DNA from: an uncultured Poribacteria bacterium
GTDB lineage: Bacteria > Poribacteria > WGA-4E > WGA-3G
Assembly: GCA_951813545.1 (NCBI GenBank)
Contig: OX638352.1
Location: forward strand, 1,302,001 to 1,366,000
Reading direction: 5' to 3'
Length of the DNA stretch: 64,000 nt
Within the stretch, counting starts at the first letter, position 1, and each line of letters starts with the position of its first letter. Of this stretch, positions 63,332 to 64,000 are shown piece after piece. A model generated the notes under the pieces. That model searched no databases, was not told where the DNA came from, and saw only the letters and a program-made list of their open reading frames with translations. A program made the position numbers and the translations under genes.

Positions 63332-64000
63332 TTAACCTACTGAACCTTCCATCTGAAGTTGGATAAGACGGTTCATTTCAACAGCGTATTCCATCGGAAG
63401 TTCCTTGACCAGTGGCTCAATGAACCCATTGACAATCATTGTGGAAGCTTCCTCTTCCGAAAGTCCACGGCTCATCAAATAGAAAAGTTGCTCTTCTCCG
63501 ATTTTGCTGACACGTGCCTCGTGCTCAATATTCGTATCGTTCTCCCCGATCTCAATGACCGGATAGGTGTCTGAACGAGAGTCCTTGTCAAGGATGAGGG
63601 CATCACAAACAACATGCGATTTGCACCCTTTCGCTCCCTTAGCGACATCAACCCATCCGCGATAACTCGACCTACCGCCATCTTTACTGATGCTCTTCGA
63701 GGTTATCTGCGAAGTAGTGTGCGGTGCGCAATGGTAGACTTTTGCCCCTGCGTCTTGATGCTGTCCCTTGCTCGCGAAGGCAATAGAGAGAATGTCGCCG
63801 CGTGCCCCAGGCTCCATCATATAGACACTCGGATACTTCATGGTTAACTTACTGCCGAGGTTACCATCAACCCACTCCATTTGCGCGTCTTCGTAGGCAA
63901 ATGCGCGTTTTGTGACGAGATTATATACATTGTTCGCCCAATTCTGGATCGTCGTGTAGCGAACCCGCGAACCTTTCATGCAAACAATCTCAACGACCGC
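63332..64000 (-). CDS. sufB: SufB, C-terminal part (partial)
   Basis: The frame is open to the window end and continues beyond it; 222 residues are visible. [20 protein letters not shown] at the start and [21 protein letters not shown] near 30 are typical SufB residues. [18 protein letters not shown] near 105 follows. The end [63 protein letters not shown] is the conserved SufB C-terminus. It is the core scaffold protein where clusters form. sufC is probably upstream, outside the window. Confidence 0.95.
   Translation of the reverse strand, partial: AVVEIVCMKGSRVRYTTIQNWANNVYNLVTKRAFAYEDAQMEWVDGNLGSKLTMKYPSVYMMEPGARGDILSIAFASKGQHQDAGAKVYHCAPHTTSQITSKSISKDGGRSSYRGWVDVAKGAKGCKSHVVCDALILDKDSRSDTYPVIEIGENDTNIEHEARVSKIGEEQLFYLMSRGLSEEEASTMIVNGFIEPLVKELPMEYAVEMNRLIQLQMEGSVG

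Overview
This 64 kb window looks like chromosomal DNA of a free-living or host-associated heterotroph. The gene mix is sulfatase and sulfatase-maturase relatives, three Gfo/Idh/MocA oxidoreductases, phytanoyl-CoA dioxygenase, creatininase, neutral-ceramidase-like protein, sugar-phosphate isomerase, a double-length UvrA and many dispersed palindromes. That mix resembles Candidatus Poribacteria or a related PVC/sponge-associated lineage. This placement is an inference from gene content; no rRNA or tRNA gene was recognised to confirm it.

Layout. 1-4.5 kb: end of a sulfatase, a Gfo/Idh/MocA enzyme, a MoxR ATPase, a Fic protein (with a relic of a second copy) and a Uma2 nuclease. 4.6-8.6 kb: glycolate oxidase FAD subunit (glcD), a 2-hydroxyacid dehydrogenase and trpB. 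8.6-18 kb: a toxin-antitoxin pair with a broken toxin, a HEAT protein, a MITE-like element, era, a 1938-residue tandem UvrA and a J-domain protein. 18-24 kb: creatininase, PhyH dioxygenase, amine oxidase, DUF4403 and ceramidase-like genes. 24-31 kb (minus strand): glnA-glnB nitrogen genes, dcd, glcF, two paralogous small membrane proteins, larE and def. 31-39 kb: two near-identical membrane glycosyltransferases, a TonB-like/VWA protein and two insertion sequences. 39-44.6 kb: Nudix, L-rhamnose mutarotase, PfkB kinase, a coiled-coil unknown, sugar-phosphate isomerase, Zn-alcohol dehydrogenase and methyltransferase. 44.6-50.3 kb is a decayed area: integrase fragment, discoidin fragment, an FGE-type lipoprotein and a broken TonB receptor. 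50.4-57.5 kb: sugar kinase, oxidoreductases, epimerase, esterase-like hydrolase and exopolysaccharide sugar transferase. 57.5-64 kb (minus strand): an iron-sulfur assembly cluster (sufB-sufD-grx-sufS-sufU-Rieske-DUF59-DUF971-rhodanese).

The most unusual signal is a dispersed leader element. It consists of a 21-nt hairpin whose stem covaries between copies, then usually GGATATAC, then a translation-start module CCGAACCGCAAGGNATAATTAAAAATG placed on the start codon of unrelated genes (trpB, phyH, an amine oxidase, a ceramidase-like gene, dcd with two tandem copies, and a zinc-ribbon gene). In two genes the module has been read through and encodes an N-terminal EPQGIIK peptide; in another it supplies the last residues of the upstream protein. 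Two further repeat classes accompany it: short palindromes with unrelated arms but 3-4 nt loops (one inserted in frame inside a glycosyltransferase) and heptanucleotide arrays beside start codons of sufD, grx and a methyltransferase gene.
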